The notes below the pieces were generated by a model. The model did no database searches. It was not told the origin of the DNA and worked only from the letters and a program-made list of their open reading frames with translations. Positions 11,335 through 23,090 of a stretch of 64,000 nt of DNA are shown here, piece by piece. The stretch lies in assembly GCA_022577435.1 (NCBI GenBank), contig JAKOON010000006.1, positions 20,954,178 through 21,018,177 of the forward strand, read 5' to 3'. Origin of the DNA: Embiotoca jacksoni. Taxonomy: Eukaryota; Chordata; Actinopteri; Embiotocidae. Each line of letters opens with the position of its first letter. The first letter of the stretch is position 1. Position numbers and translations under genes: made by a program.

Positions 11335-14300
11335 CAGAGAAACACACACACACACACACACACACAAACAAACCTGTTTTTAGCAGGAAGAAGTGTGTGT
11401 TCTGATGCAGCAGTTTCAAAAACAGAATTATGTTTGGAGCCACGTTGAGCCGGAGACGTGATCAAATGCAGATCTTCTCTGCAGAACCACCACGTTCACA
11501 TTCTTCTCCGCGAGCAGCGCTGCTGCCTTCTTAATAAAAGAGCTTATTGTTGTTTTACAGCGTAAGAATTGAGAAAGAGAGCAAGCTGTGCTAACAGCGA
11601 GCTATCTGATACCTAGCGTGCAGAAACGGTTATTTATGGTAAATTTCACACCATAAATTGAACACGCTTTAACTATTAGAAGTCTTTGCAGCTGAGCGAT
11701 GAAGCATTCTGCTTTGTAGCTTGTTTACAAGAACCTGGACGACCTGCATACATCGTCGAGGCCAACAGGGAAGGTGTGGAGAAGGAAGTTAACTCTGGTT
11801 GTTGGTGTTACGTGTTACATGTCTTCGATGCATCTTTCTCACGCTGCTGCCAAACCGACCAAAGATGATCAGGTTTAAAGTCGGTGCAGATGAACACTGA
11901 ACCAGGTTGTTCTCGCTGTGGTCATCAGGGACCGATCATACTGACCAACAGATCCGCTCTCAACACTCAAAATTTGTCGCAGCTCTTTCTGTGCAAAACC
12001 ACTTTCCAGCTTTATCCAAAGCTCATATGAGGCGTCAGCATTTAAAGTTCTTCAGAAGTTATTTTGGTGCAATATTCTCTCCGTTTGATGTGAAGCCTCC
12101 AATGCAGCTCAGCACATAAAGTCCAGTATGAACAGCAAGAAAAACCTGTTTCAACGTTTGTATGGGCACGTGACTATCGTTACAACAGACTTAAAAAAAT
12201 GGTGAATCTATCCTTTCGATATATTGGCACTGCATGAAGAAGTTCTATTGTCATGAAAAGCAGCGCTTTAAGATGCGGAAGTGAACGAGGACGTGTTGCG
12301 GACCGACTCTGCATTTTGTTTCGTACGGAAACATTCACCAACCTCTCTGTTCTTCTTCTCTGCCTGAGCCACAGCAGACGGGCTGGACAACTGATCCTTC
12401 ATGTCCTACACACAAACACAAACACAAACACAAATCATGTACACCTCTCATTCCACAATTTGTCACGATAGTAGATGAAAGCCCGTTAAAAGCAGCAGAA
12501 TCTCTCATGAGAGAAGTCGTGAACCACAACTTCTGCTGCTGGTGCCAGAACGGCCGGTCGGCAGATCAGAATGTCAGCCCGGGTCTTTTGTCCTCCCTCG
12601 GAGCTCTTTTGTTTGGCCCAGATGACTCAGTTCTCTGCAGGTCTATTTTAAGACCTATTTTCTATTTTCCTGCGAGTCGCGTTGGAAACGGACTCATATT
12701 TTCTCTCGAGTCTGCAGCGCGGACGTTTCCGCAATTCCATCAAAGCCGGGAGCTCAACAGCAGCGGTGTCGGCCAACGAGCCGACAGGTACTGATCGATA
12801 ATCCATCTGGCGTGTGCTGTGAAGACACACGTACTTACTGTGTGCTTCAGCTGCTGCTTTTACGCGTGTTTGACTTTGCCTGCACAATCTGTGTGCTTTG
12901 TTAGAAACACTTCCGATGCCTTCGGGGCCATGTGGCCGTTTTCTCTCTTCCAACATGGCTGCCTCGTAGCCACTGGAAACCCATTTCAAAATAAAACGTG
13001 CGTTCAGTGTGGCAGTTAAAGCTCGTTCATAAACATCAAACAAGGAGAAACGAGTCCATTGTTTTGGTTTTGCATGTTTCTTATACTGCATGAACATGAT
13101 AACCGGGGTCCTTCTCCAGCGTGGAGGATCTCCCTCACTGATTTCTGCATTTTGAACACTTCCCTCTGCACCATCACTGGTCGGTTCATTCTGCCACCGC
13201 TGCATTGTGGGATTGATGCAGTGTAAACGCCACGGACATTTTATATTCTTATCGATATGATATTTTAGGACACTACAGAGCACATCAATTCTGAATTTGG
13301 AATTGGACAAAGCCTGTGGATGGACAGTCTATCATATGGACATCACTTAACTGGGTGCGCCCATATAATCTAATCCAATCCAGTACAACATCTCTGCTGC
13401 AACTAAATACATTTAAAGTTTATGATGGCAGCTTGAAGTTCAAACTTTCACCGGGGTGTTTATTCAACGATATTGTTTTTACTTGGGTTGTAGAAGGTTT
13501 TTAATTTATCTCATTCACAAATGTTCACTGAGCACAAAGTACAAAACACACACACATAAAAACATCAAACTAAAGACATTCCTCTATATGAGGTCGTGTT
13601 GATGTACCTACCAGGACAGACTTCCTGGTTCGCTCCACAAAGTCTCTCCTCTCCTGAAGTTCATTGTCAACCAGTTTGAACTTCCCCGGGTTCGACTCCA
13701 CGATACCTGAGCCAGTCAAGGACGCATCAGACATGCAGAAAACTGTGCAGCACATGTTGGTCATGAACACCATGTGCAGCATACTGGCAAAAACTGCCAT
13801 TAAAATAGGTTTAAAGTAAAGAATGAAAAAAAAAAAGTCTCGGTAGCAACCTTCAGTTATCGTTTCCGCTCTACCCTTCAACACTTGAAGATGTTCCCCC
13901 GCTCTGACAGCCCTTTTGTTTTATGAACGTTAAAACCCATTTCATTCATCACCGTCTCTCCTGTCAAACAAATCTAACGTCTTCTGACTTGGAACATAAG
14001 AACCCGTTCATGAGTCCTCTGGCTGAACATTTGGTTCAACAAAGAAGATTTTCTTACATTTTCCCAACTACTAAAAGGGTCTTTTTTTATATATATCTCT
14101 GCTCTTTGCTTAATTATAATGTGAATACAAATGGTTCTGGCCTTTCATATAAGAATAAGAGTGAAGATCAGAGGGGGACGGGGTGAGAGAGTGACACAAA
14201 GCGTCCGCTTGTTTTAAAAAACTACCGATGGTCGTGTGAAGATACGGGCTGTGGGGACGAGGTGGAGAGATTTGTTCATGTTTGAAGGATACTGATGGTT

Positions 14301-15894
14301 TCACTGAGGTCCTCCAGGTCCCAGTCGATGGCCCTCAGACAGTTCCTCAGTTCATTGGCGCTCCAGTCCAGCTCATCTCGACTCACCTGAGACCACACAC
14401 GTCAACATGAAGCTAAACACAGTCTGAACATTTTACACAGCTTCAGCTTTTCATACCATCTACTCGACACAACACAGCAGAAGAACGCCTATTAAATGTA
14501 ATTTTAGTCCTCAATGACGATCAAATTTCACAGACAGTTTTCAAGAAATTAGTTAACAGGCAACAGACAACAACAACACGTCCACAGTGCACGTCATTAA
14601 AATCACGAGGATGTGGAATTTTTTAACAGTTTCCAAGTTAAGTGCTGCATAAATTATATACGCTGCCGCAGGTAAAGCACTCAAATGTGCTCTGAATGAT
14701 AATAACACAGCGGCGGCCTCAGACAACATTTCATTTGTTTTGCAGATGAAAATAATGTCCAATTTCCTTTGATCAACATGTACATATTACTACAGTGAGC
14801 ATGCGATTGCCATATTTGTCATTTCTTCTATGCGCTACACTTTACTGTCTCCATTAAATACGAGTGGCATTTAAAATGCTCCAAACCAGCTCTTGGCCAC
14901 CAATTTATGAAAGAGGGAAGATTTAAGCCCATTCAGAAGCTGTGGATCAGTGAGTGTCAATGATGTTGCAGAAGGCGGTTGGTATGTTGTTTCACATGTG
15001 GACCGCTCGAATCTGACGGATTTACTGATAAGACATTTGGATGCGACGACATGCTGACAGACAACTGACAACCTCTAAATGCCGCTTGAGCATTTGAGTC
15101 CAAATCAGCCCAAATGGCGTTTTGAATTCATTTGCGTCGGGATTTACAGGTTTCCGCTTGTGATCGCATCCTTGCTTTATATGTGTTTTATAACCAAGAG
15201 CAACGTGGGGCACCGGAGGACATCCGACAAGCCTGTCAAGAAACACACGGTGTGGTGTGTGTTGAATGATGGGGTCTCTTTTTGACTCCACGTGTGAGGT
15301 GTGAGGTGTGTTGATGAGTCTCCACCTGCGTGCCCTCCTGCAGCAGCTCCTCCCATCTGTCAAACAGGCCCCGGGCACGAGAGAGGGCCTTCTGCACCTC
15401 CCTGGACGCGCAGAGGAGACATAAAGAGACATTATGAGGACGGACCCCGACAGCTGGTTGAGTCACCCTCCTCTCACCTGGCTGCGGGTCAACCCGGGCT
15501 CTCCAGCTGCGCCCCTCGGTCAACCGACCCAAACAACATGTCGCAAACAGCCCGTCAGCAGAGCAGCGACACTGTCCAGGTGTTTTGGTGAAAGCCGACA
15601 GATACAGAAACGACTCTCCGGGTTTTGTCGCTGCAGGATCGTCTCTTGATCGTCTCCACAAGCACCAACACGTTGACTACCTCCGCTGTAACGCTGATGC
15701 TAGGTAGCTACAGCTAGCCGCTAGGCTAACTTCCCCGAATGTAACTTTTTCTTAAAGGAAAACCAAAACGGTCTGCGCAGTTGGACACCAAATCTAGCGT
15801 AGTTTGTAATTAACGTGCACATACGTTGACTTTTACGTCTCAATTTGTTCATTTCTTACCCCTTCACCACGAAAAAAGGGTCTTCTATCGACAT
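7352..15894 (-). CDS. stx10: syntaxin 10, nine coding exons (gene span)
   Basis: Qc-SNARE of the syntaxin 6/10 type, a tail-anchored protein of the trans-Golgi network and endosomes. In mammals STX10 works in endosome-to-TGN retrieval of mannose-6-phosphate receptors. Joining nine exons with GT-AG borders and consistent phases gives 247 residues (human STX10 is 249). The N-terminal syntaxin-6 domain runs from residue 5 to about 103 (MSIEDPFFVV start). The SNARE helix is at about 157-217, with the zero-layer glutamine Q189 in DELDEQA. The C-terminal anchor begins RRQWCAI at 224-230 and ends in a hydrophobic helix. STX10 is preferred over STX6 because GKFKL, LQER, FVER and SRYMEEQQ match STX10 as I remember it, and the STX6 Golgi motif YGRL is missing. 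The neighbouring ier2 and cacna1a support this call. Confidence 0.95.
7990..8084 (-). CDS. stx10: stx10 coding exon 8 (second half of the SNARE motif)
   Basis: Encodes MLGDFGDEMDQTSSRMD and on to KVSHMTS. The acceptor is TGCAG and the donor GTAAGT. Confidence 0.94.
9081..9560. repeat. 15-bp minisatellite, 32 copies, in stx10 intron 7
   Basis: Exactly 32 units of 15 bp (480 bp). Each is GCATG[T/C]ATGA followed by ATGAC, CCAGT, ACGGC, CCGGC or CTGGC. The middle and right part is arranged as a 45-bp higher-order unit (GCATGCATGA-CCAGT, GCATGTATGA-CCAGT, GCATGTATGA-ATGAC). Because 15 is divisible by three, several frames stay open on both strands; these open frames are artefacts. The array ends eight bases before the intron-exon border at 9568/9569. 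Confidence 0.97.
9569..9675 (-). CDS. stx10: stx10 coding exon 7 (first half of the SNARE motif)
   Basis: Encodes LIMQEQDEQLELVSGSI through DELDEQA, including the zero-layer glutamine. It is 107 bases, phase 0 to 2, so skipping would shift the frame. The acceptor GTAG abuts a TG array and the donor GTGAGT abuts a 32-copy minisatellite, so the exon is wedged between two tandem repeats. Confidence 0.94.
9676..9722. repeat. (CA)n microsatellite at the stx10 exon 7 acceptor
   Basis: A CA array of about 45 bp. It reads TG on the transcript strand and runs into the TAG acceptor. Confidence 0.95.
10112..10195. repeat. (CA)n microsatellite in stx10 intron 6
   Basis: A perfect CA array of about 84 bp. 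Confidence 0.95.
11072..11173 (-). CDS. stx10: stx10 coding exon 6
   Basis: A 102-base, phase 0-0 exon encoding 34 residues, including SANSRYMEEQQEQQQ. The acceptor TGCAG is directly preceded on the transcript strand by a long TG/TCTC array instead of a normal polypyrimidine tract. The donor is GTAGAG. Confidence 0.93.
11176..11366. repeat. interrupted (CA)n/(GA)n microsatellite at the stx10 exon 6 acceptor
   Basis: About 190 bp of CA broken by GAGAGA and a few other interruptions, running directly into the exon 6 acceptor on the minus strand. Confidence 0.95.
12343..12405 (-). CDS. stx10: stx10 coding exon 5
   Basis: A 63-base, phase 0-0 exon encoding 21 residues from DMKDQL to KKNRE. The acceptor is TAG and the donor GTTGGT. 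Its length is a multiple of three, so skipping would be in frame. Confidence 0.92.
13612..13706 (-). CDS. stx10: stx10 coding exon 4
   Basis: Encodes IVESNPGKFKLVDNELQER and the following residues to SVL. The acceptor is CTCAG and the donor GTAGGT. The sequence after NPGKFKL resembles STX10 more than STX6. Confidence 0.93.
14293..14386 (-). CDS. stx10: stx10 coding exon 3
   Basis: Encodes the conserved stretch with ANELRNCLRAIDWDLEDL. The acceptor is TCTCAG, the donor GTATCC, and one base of a serine codon is left over. Confidence 0.93.
15326..15401 (-). CDS. stx10: stx10 coding exon 2
   Basis: Encodes EVQKALSRARGLFDRWEELL and five more residues, part of the N-terminal helical domain. The acceptor is CCAG, the donor GTGGAG, and it ends in phase 0. 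Confidence 0.92.
15860..15894 (-). CDS. stx10: stx10 coding exon 1
   Basis: Starts at ATG (15894-15892) and encodes MSIEDPFFVVK plus two bases of a glycine codon. The donor is GTAAGA. The start matches the conserved syntaxin 6/10 N-terminus. Confidence 0.93.
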
Positions 15895-15990
15895 GATGTT
15901 TCCTTCCGACTTCACACCGTGCGCATGCGCAGTTGCGCAACTCCTGGCAGTGTACAAAGTGCCGGGAGCAGGAATAGTGACGTCACTGTG
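15895..15990 (-). promoter_or_regulatory. stx10: stx10 proximal promoter with NRF1 and CRE sites
   Basis: Directly upstream of the stx10 ATG lie a perfect NRF1 palindrome, TGCGCATGCGCA, at 15920-15931 and a perfect CRE, TGACGTCA, at 15978-15985. No TATA box is visible. This is a typical housekeeping arrangement. The transcription start itself is not determined. Confidence 0.65.
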
Positions 15991-17917
15991 AATAGGAGTT
16001 ACGATCATTCACGCAAACACTGTCCGAGCTCGCGCTACACTGCAGCGTTTGATGTTCATTTGATTTGAATCTGTCATAAACATACACAGAAAAGTAACAA
16101 AATCCAAATGGGACCTGGACATACAAATGAATTTGAATAAAGCTTAAAGTCAGGCTGCGGACCAATTTGACAATAGGTTTGTAGAAGGAGATTAAAAACT
16201 CTGAGCAAATGGGCCAAAATAAATGCTGCTCAACTGTTGTTTACTAAGTTGTAAACAGCCTTCAGTCCCACTTCCCTGTATGAGACCAAATAGTAGGCCA
16301 CCTGAAATACATGGATATGGATATGGATATATTATACAAATGTCCATAAGAGGGGTAGTGGGACATATCCAAGAAATGATGTCACAGGATGAATCGATTT
16401 CTCAATCCCCCTTAAAACAAACCTACAAACTCCTGCCCTGTTTGAATTTGATCTGTTCAGCAATCAAAGGAAATGGAAATCTGAATCGTTGGACAAAACA
16501 GAGGTACCATTAAAAATGTATTAGAAAAAGATCTCCATAAGAACAGCGTGGATCAATGTAGGGTGATGCTGAGGGGGGGGGGCATGCTCCCTCTCTGTAC
16601 ATCTCTCCTTCCTGTCCCACCCATTTGTCTCTATTCCTGTGGGTTTTTCTCTCAATCCCACACTGTCCTGCCCTGCTCTCTCCTTCCTGTCTTCATCCTG
16701 TTTCCTCCCCTCTACTACACCTCCTTCACTCCACTCCCTCCCATCCTGTCCTGTGAAAATTCATGACCAGCATTTTATAAATCACTTTCGACATGCACGT
16801 CCTGAAAGGGTCGGAAGAGTAAAGAATACGTTTTGAGGAAGCGTCCTCTTTTTTGGTTATACTTAATAATCTGCTGTTTCATTCACCGACAAAATAACCG
16901 TGATTCTTGAACACCACCAGAAACCGCCATGTTGTTAAAATGTCTATTTCATGCTGGTATTTTTCATCAAACTATGGCACCTTTGTTTGTCAGATGATTT
17001 GGTACAGTACTTTATTCTACGTGAGTGTTGTGGATTCGAATTACGACAAGGTCTTCAAGGGTCAAACTAGAATAGATCGTTCTGAACAGAGAAGAAAACA
17101 GTAATGATCAAAACACATTTTTGAGTGGAGGAGGACTTTAAAAGGCTTACAATTATTATTTTTAGAAAACAATAATCAGGTGTATAGCAACACCAAAACA
17201 GGTTTTACTCTGCTCCTACTTCCTCGTAAAAAAAAAAAAAAAAAAAAAAAATAAACCCCACCCACAAGTATACTTCCTTAATAAGTGCTGGGTGACAAAA
17301 TCGCTAGTCATCCTTCTGTGTAAATATGTGATCCAAATTGAACTTTGCTGCGTGGATTTCTTGGTCCAGTCTTTTCAGTGTGAAGTCCCCTATTTCTGTA
17401 ACTATCCCTCCACTGTAAAGAAGGATACATAAAGTGGATGTTTGATGTTAAAAGAACTCAGCTGAGGCTCAGAGGTGCCAGAGGACTGTGGATTTTGTCC
17501 CACAGAATCCAGGTTGAATGAAAAACAAGTGCGACAAAACAGTTTAGGGTTTTCATCACGACGCTACAACTATCACTGCTACTATCTACTGGTACAGGTA
17601 CAGCATCGCAGCAGTGATACAATTGCTGGCACTAGAGTTGATGGTCTGTTTAATATAGGCTACATTAAAAAAAAAAAAAGAGTAGAATACAAGCACTCAC
17701 AGATCATCAAACTTTATAGGCCATCATCAGCATAGTAAAAACATAGGGAAATGACTGCACAGAAATAATAGTAAGGACAAACTAATCAATCAGCAACGAA
17801 CTGGACAATTGAATCCACCTGAACATGACACACCCCTTTGAAGGTAGAAGAGCTCATATTATGTGACAACAATGACCATAACAGTAGTGGCTGGTGTGCC
17901 AAGTCAAAAGGTAATAA

Positions 17918-18215
17918 GGGGGGCACGGTGGTGCAGTGGTTAGCATTGTCGCCTCACAGCAAAAAGGTTCCGGGTTCGAATCCGGTCCTGGGCCTTTCTG
18001 TGCGGAGTTTGTATGTTCTCCCTGTGCTTGCGTGGGTTCTCTCTGGGTTCTCCAGCTTCCTCCCATCATCCAAAAACATGCACCTCAGGTCAGGTTACCT
18101 GGCACCGCGCTAGTGGCAGCCCGTTGCAGCAGCTCTCCCCTGAGAGCCCCCCATGCTGTAGCGAAGAAATTTCCCCTCGGGGATTAATAGAGTACTATAA
18201 AATAAAAAATAATAT
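17918..18215 (+). mobile_element. tRNA-like SINE/LINE-tail element
   Basis: The 5' part reads like a Pol III gene, with an A-box-like TGGTGCAGTGG at 17929-17939 and a perfect B-box, GGTTCGAATCC, at 17973-17983. The body then contains GGAGTTTG, ATGTTCTCCC and GGTTCTCTC phrases typical of a very common teleost repeat. The tail CCCTCGGGGATTAATAGAGTA is the LINE-type 3' end. The same family occurs in the opposite orientation at 27347-27722. Confidence 0.8.
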
Positions 18216-20813
18216 GAGAACATGCCCAAAACAGTAAACATGTAACAGGAAATCAATATATATTCCAGTTACATCAAAGTGTGCAACAGTTTCCATAGTG
18301 ATATACACAACCCATAAAAACACTGTCACAACGTAGAGATGTGTCTGTGATAAAATATGTTGAAAACCGTAATAAGGACAATGAGAATATAGAAGAAAAT
18401 TGAATACAAGCTATAAGACCCTAATAAGTGGTTTGATTTTTATTCAAGTGGAATAGAGACCTGCATAGCATGCATGAAATGTAAAAGTACAACTATTTAC
18501 ACAATTCAAATCCACAATTAATTAGGGGCAAATAGCAGAAAGAGCTGTTCTACTGCACTATAAGACCCCGTAAATACATTTTGGAATAAATATATTAAAG
18601 AAAATGATGCAGAAAAGAAGTCAAGAATATAAAGAACTACACAATAGAATCTGAATATATTAAAATAGTAACGTCCTCCTTATATTACAAAAAGGATCCA
18701 AGCAAAAGTTGTTTTTTCAGGCCTTCTGGACTCTCGTTTCGTAATGTGTGGATCCATATTGCTTTTCTCTGTGATAATAATCTTTTTTTTTTTTTTTTTA
18801 AGTATGTACCACTGTTGAAGTGGTACATCCTTGCTAAGGAAACAAAGATCTTGGCCAGCTAAATTGAAATGTCTGCCCACTGCTTTCTCATCTTAGTTAT
18901 GTATACTATGACGTGCATTTGTATACATGTCATAGGATGATTTAAAATATGAATACGTTGCTTACATGGCAGTTTCTGTCAGAGTTCTTCCATTAGCATC
19001 CAGTTTTGTCAAAAACGACTTATATAGGTTTCAGGTTTACACAATCCACAAATAAAGATGACCATAAATGGGTCACCGGTAAACACACTCACAGCAGAGA
19101 GTTTGAAAGCAGTTGTTATCCAAAAGGTTGTGTGTTATGGAAATGGGTGATGTGTTTCTGCACAATCATCAAGTCGACCAATGATGACTCATACGTGCAA
19201 TAGATCAGTCTAGTTTTTATAGTCTTTATCAACTATTGCACCATAACCAGGCAATTGATTCTGAATCAATGGAAGGTGTTTGTTTGCAATCCTGAATGAA
19301 AACGCACATTTTGTTCATAAAAACAAAATGTGGAAGTAAACTGGAGGCTGATTACCCAATACACTCACTTATAATCATGCCATACAACATGTGAGGTACA
19401 GTAGTGTCCAGTAAATTAAGTTGTGTGAGAAAATAAACAGTGTTGATGATAACACATAAGTAGGTTTAACTGAAATAGCCACAAAACCTGCCTCGACACA
19501 CTATATAATCTGTACATCATACAACATCCTCTAAACTCAGACATTATGTTTGAAGACGAAAAAAAATCCTTCGCTAAATATTTGATTTATGAAGACATTT
19601 CAAAAAAATTGTAAAACCCAGTGTTGGTTATTTTTGCTGCACATCTACGGTCCACCTCAGCTGAATGATCTGCCTCAGTGGAAAGTTTGATTCATTTGTG
19701 ATGTAGCAGGAAAATGTTCTCTTCTAAAACAAAGCCACATCTGAAATGAAATTGCTCCAGCACAACAAAAGACTCTGACCCAACAACAAGCAGGAGGAGT
19801 GCTGAGGCTAAAAATAGACACTGAACCATCCCCTTATGGTGCCTTCAAGTGCTCCTTGTAAGGATGGCCTACTTTCATGTTTGGAAGTCATGGGCTGCTG
19901 CAGCTTTGTGCATTCATCAGTTCTCACAGTCCAACATGACGGCTTCAAATGATTTGAGTTTGTCAAAGGGATATTTCAAAGGTATTCAAAGAAGCTGAAA
20001 CCAGAGATTATGTTGCAATTTATGCTTAAAAACACTAAAAGGATTATTTGTTTATCAAAATGGTTGCCTATTAATGATCTGTTGAGCAATGATTTGAACA
20101 ATCGTCTTATGTCTAGAGTCCTGTTTCTGTCCATCTGACAAATGTAAGTCCAATACTCTCTTTTTAGTTCAATCTTTCTCAATTTGTGGGGAAAAAGGTT
20201 GGTGGCAAGATCACTAATCATTGCGTTCATCAGTATGTCACCTACTCTGTCACTGGTTTTTACAATACCGTACAGCAGGGTTTTAAAACTTTTAAAATTG
20301 AAAACAGCTGCTTTCTGCAGCTGGAAAGGACTTTGTTACGAGAAGAGAGAGTAAAGCTGTTCACTGTGCAACCAAAATAATGAGCTGAAAGATGTTAAAA
20401 CACACTGTAAAGTTACAGAGTCCGGTGATAATTCTCTGTGGGTTTATACTCAAGCAAGTTCCAAGAGTCATTTAACTCACTGACATCTTTACAGAAATGA
20501 AAGGAAACAAACGGCCACCTGAAGCTGTACGAAAAATGTAAATATGCTCAGTTTGCATGAAATTATCATTCAAAAAAAATAAGAAGGCTCCAGGGTTTGT
20601 AGTTAAGGAACTAAAACTTCCAGCCAACTGTCCTTCAAAATCTATGAGGAAGATATTGTTTATAAAGTTGTTTATCTTCATAATGTTAATTGTAGCAACA
20701 GTTTCCATGCTGCAAATGTTGTATTTTGGCAACTAGATCATCTCCAAGTCCAACCAGCCACTGTTTATTCTATAGAGAAATATTGCCCCGAGAAGCAGGC
20801 CCCACCCTCTGGT

Positions 20814-20816
<3 letters not shown>

Positions 20817-20869
<53 letters not shown>
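20817..20869. repeat. (CA)n microsatellite
   Basis: A perfect CA array in intergenic DNA upstream of ier2. Confidence 0.95.
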
Positions 20870-20870
<1 letters not shown>

Positions 20871-21899
20871 ACCGCCCATTTGGCCTCAGGCAGAGGCAGC
20901 ATAAGTATAATCACACATAACACCGTCACCATAGCGACCAGTCGGGTACAGACCTGAAGTGAAGTCATGTTTGGTTGTTTTCTTTGCTTAAGAACCGCTC
21001 AGCTTAAAGAACTGCTCATTCAACGTCCGTGTCAAGATCAAACTGTGATGAAGTGTGATTGAAACTGCCGACACACACCAGTAACAACAAATCACTTTCC
21101 ATTTACATTGTATGTATATTTTCAGGGATCTTCAGGATCTCTTTGCATGAGATAACATAATAGATAGATAACAGCTTTAATGCAAATTACATGTGAATTG
21201 AAACATTTCCTGCCTAACAGCAGTTAAAAATAAATAAATCATGCACTGCAGTTAGAAAGTAAAATAATACATTTTAAACTATTTGCAGGCCACTTTTTGC
21301 TCAACAACAATTACCATTGAAGGTGATTCTTGTTGATTTTAAACTATTATTGATTGTATTGTTACAAACAAGTAATGACGACTACACATGTAAGACAATT
21401 GATATCCATTCCCGTGTTTGTGTTTCCGACGCCATGTTCATGTCATAGTGGAAGAAAAAACTGTTTGCCTTAATATCGCAGCATAATTTTAGTTGCCATG
21501 AATTATAGGATTTGCCTGATTTAAGGTCTAAATTTGATATTTTCACACAGTTCTGCAGTTTCACTTCAACTCCAAGAAAATAAATAATTCCTTTTATCTT
21601 TTTATTTCCCACTAATAGCTCTCACTGTGCTTACTCTCATTTTTATTCTATTTAAAAAAAAAAAGATAACTTTAGCCCTTACTGATCCCCAGCTTCAGGT
21701 TTATTGTAGCTTATAATATGATCCATAATATAAAATATGGTGCAGATTTCAAACCTCGGCTGAACCTTTGTTAATCTTGAACAACATGCTGCAGATCCAG
21801 GAGGGCTTGAAAGTTGCTGTGCAGGGTTCTTGACAGGCTCCTTCCGTTTGACCTCAGTCATGCCGCTGCTTAGTAACCTTATTTACACCGGGGACAACT

Positions 21900-22031
21900 C
21901 CATATATGGAGTACAGATGACGCCACCACCGCTGAGAGCGGGGAGGAGGGGCTGCGGTTGCACGTTCACGCCATGGCTTTTCCACTGTGGGACGCGCGCT
22001 GGGGCTTTACTACCGGATGAGCCATATATGG
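21900..22031 (+). promoter_or_regulatory. paired CArG boxes with ETS site (putative serum response element of ier2)
   Basis: Two perfect, identical CArG boxes, CCATATATGG, lie at 21900-21909 and 22022-22031. Just before the second is an ETS-like ACCGGATG, so the order GGAT-CArG resembles the c-fos serum response element. Family knowledge: SRF and TCF proteins bind such pairs at immediate-early genes. The cluster lies about 1.1 kb upstream of the ier2 ATG, within or near a GC-rich block. Function is inferred. Confidence 0.6.
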
Positions 22032-22873
22032 AGGCTGAGTGTGAGTGAGTGACGTTTTGTGTTGTGTGCTTGCTTGCGTGTGAGCGAGCGAGCGAGAGAG
22101 AGAGTAGAAACTCCCTGGAAACTGGAGACACGTTTCCTTCTCCCACGTAAATTTCTCGAACTGCTGGCTGGGTTTTTACCAGAATGTAAACACTGATTAC
22201 AAAATGTCACGCTGCTCAACTTCCTCAAACACTGGGCAGCAAATCTATTGTGTTCAATATCTGATTGTAAACTTGTTGTTTAGCTGTTGTTGCGAAGAAA
22301 CATACAACGCAACGCACGACATTGCACCTTGTGTTATATTATCAATGTGTGGTGTGAGTATATAAATATTCACTTTGACTTTATTAATATAGACTTTATT
22401 TAAACTATATTTAATTATAATACCACTAATGTGTCTCTCCTGGAATAACATTGGCTTTGAATAATGTTTTGTCATCCTGCTTGGTTAAAGCTTTATTTCA
22501 TGGTTTCTATACAAGAATACATTCACAGTAATTTGTGGAATAATTGTCTTTATAGAAAAGTTAACCCAAAAGAAAACAAACCCGGTTTCTTGGAATCTTT
22601 TACGAAAGCTGACAAAATGAGGCTGAAAATGAGGAGAGCGAGATTAATAATATAAGATAAAACCGCACAGAATCGAATCTGCTAAATTGGACTTCACGGA
22701 CTGCAGGAGCGAGAAATGACTGTCTTCAGAAGCAGAAATCTAAATAATAAAGAGATTAACTGTGAGAAAAAAGGGGGAGACGGAACAGATGGTGTGTGTG
22801 TGTGTGTGTGTTGTACAGCTACAGCAGGTGTGGGCGGCGCCTGTTTGTCACTTACTGAGGAATGAAGTCCACG

Positions 22874-22925
22874 TTACGTCAGAGAGGAAATAAAACGCCA
22901 CCCTGCTACTCACATGCTCTCATTT
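22874..22925 (+). promoter_or_regulatory. ier2: candidate ier2 core promoter (CRE-like and TATA-like)
   Basis: A CRE-like TTACGTCA at 22874-22881 is followed by the TATA-like AAATAAAA at 22888-22895. That would place transcription initiation near 22920 and give a 5' UTR of about 170 bases. CRE/ATF sites are typical of immediate-early promoters. The TATA match is weak. Confidence 0.45.
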
Positions 22926-23090
22926 CTCCGAATACAACAATTGGTGAACAGTTGAAGTCCGAGCTGAGACAGATCACAAACTAGAAACTAAAGTTAAGCT
23001 CAAGACAGAAAAAGCCTGTCGCCTTTGGTGAAAGTGCCAAAAACAACTGGCGCGCAATTACGCATAAAAAGAATGAGTGCCACAACCGCA

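Larger units (their letters stand above)
15996..21880. other. stx10-ier2 intergenic region
   Basis: No coding exon is recognised. It holds a CT-rich stretch (16580-16750), poly(A) runs (17227-17251, 18783-18799 on the T side), one SINE-like element (17918-18215) and a CA array (20817-20869). The rest is AT-rich unique sequence in which I see nothing further. Confidence 0.6.

Noticed and set aside
17918..17990. tRNA gene
   Set aside because: A- and B-box-like sequences are present, but the arms do not form a proper cloverleaf and the body continues as a known fish repeat.
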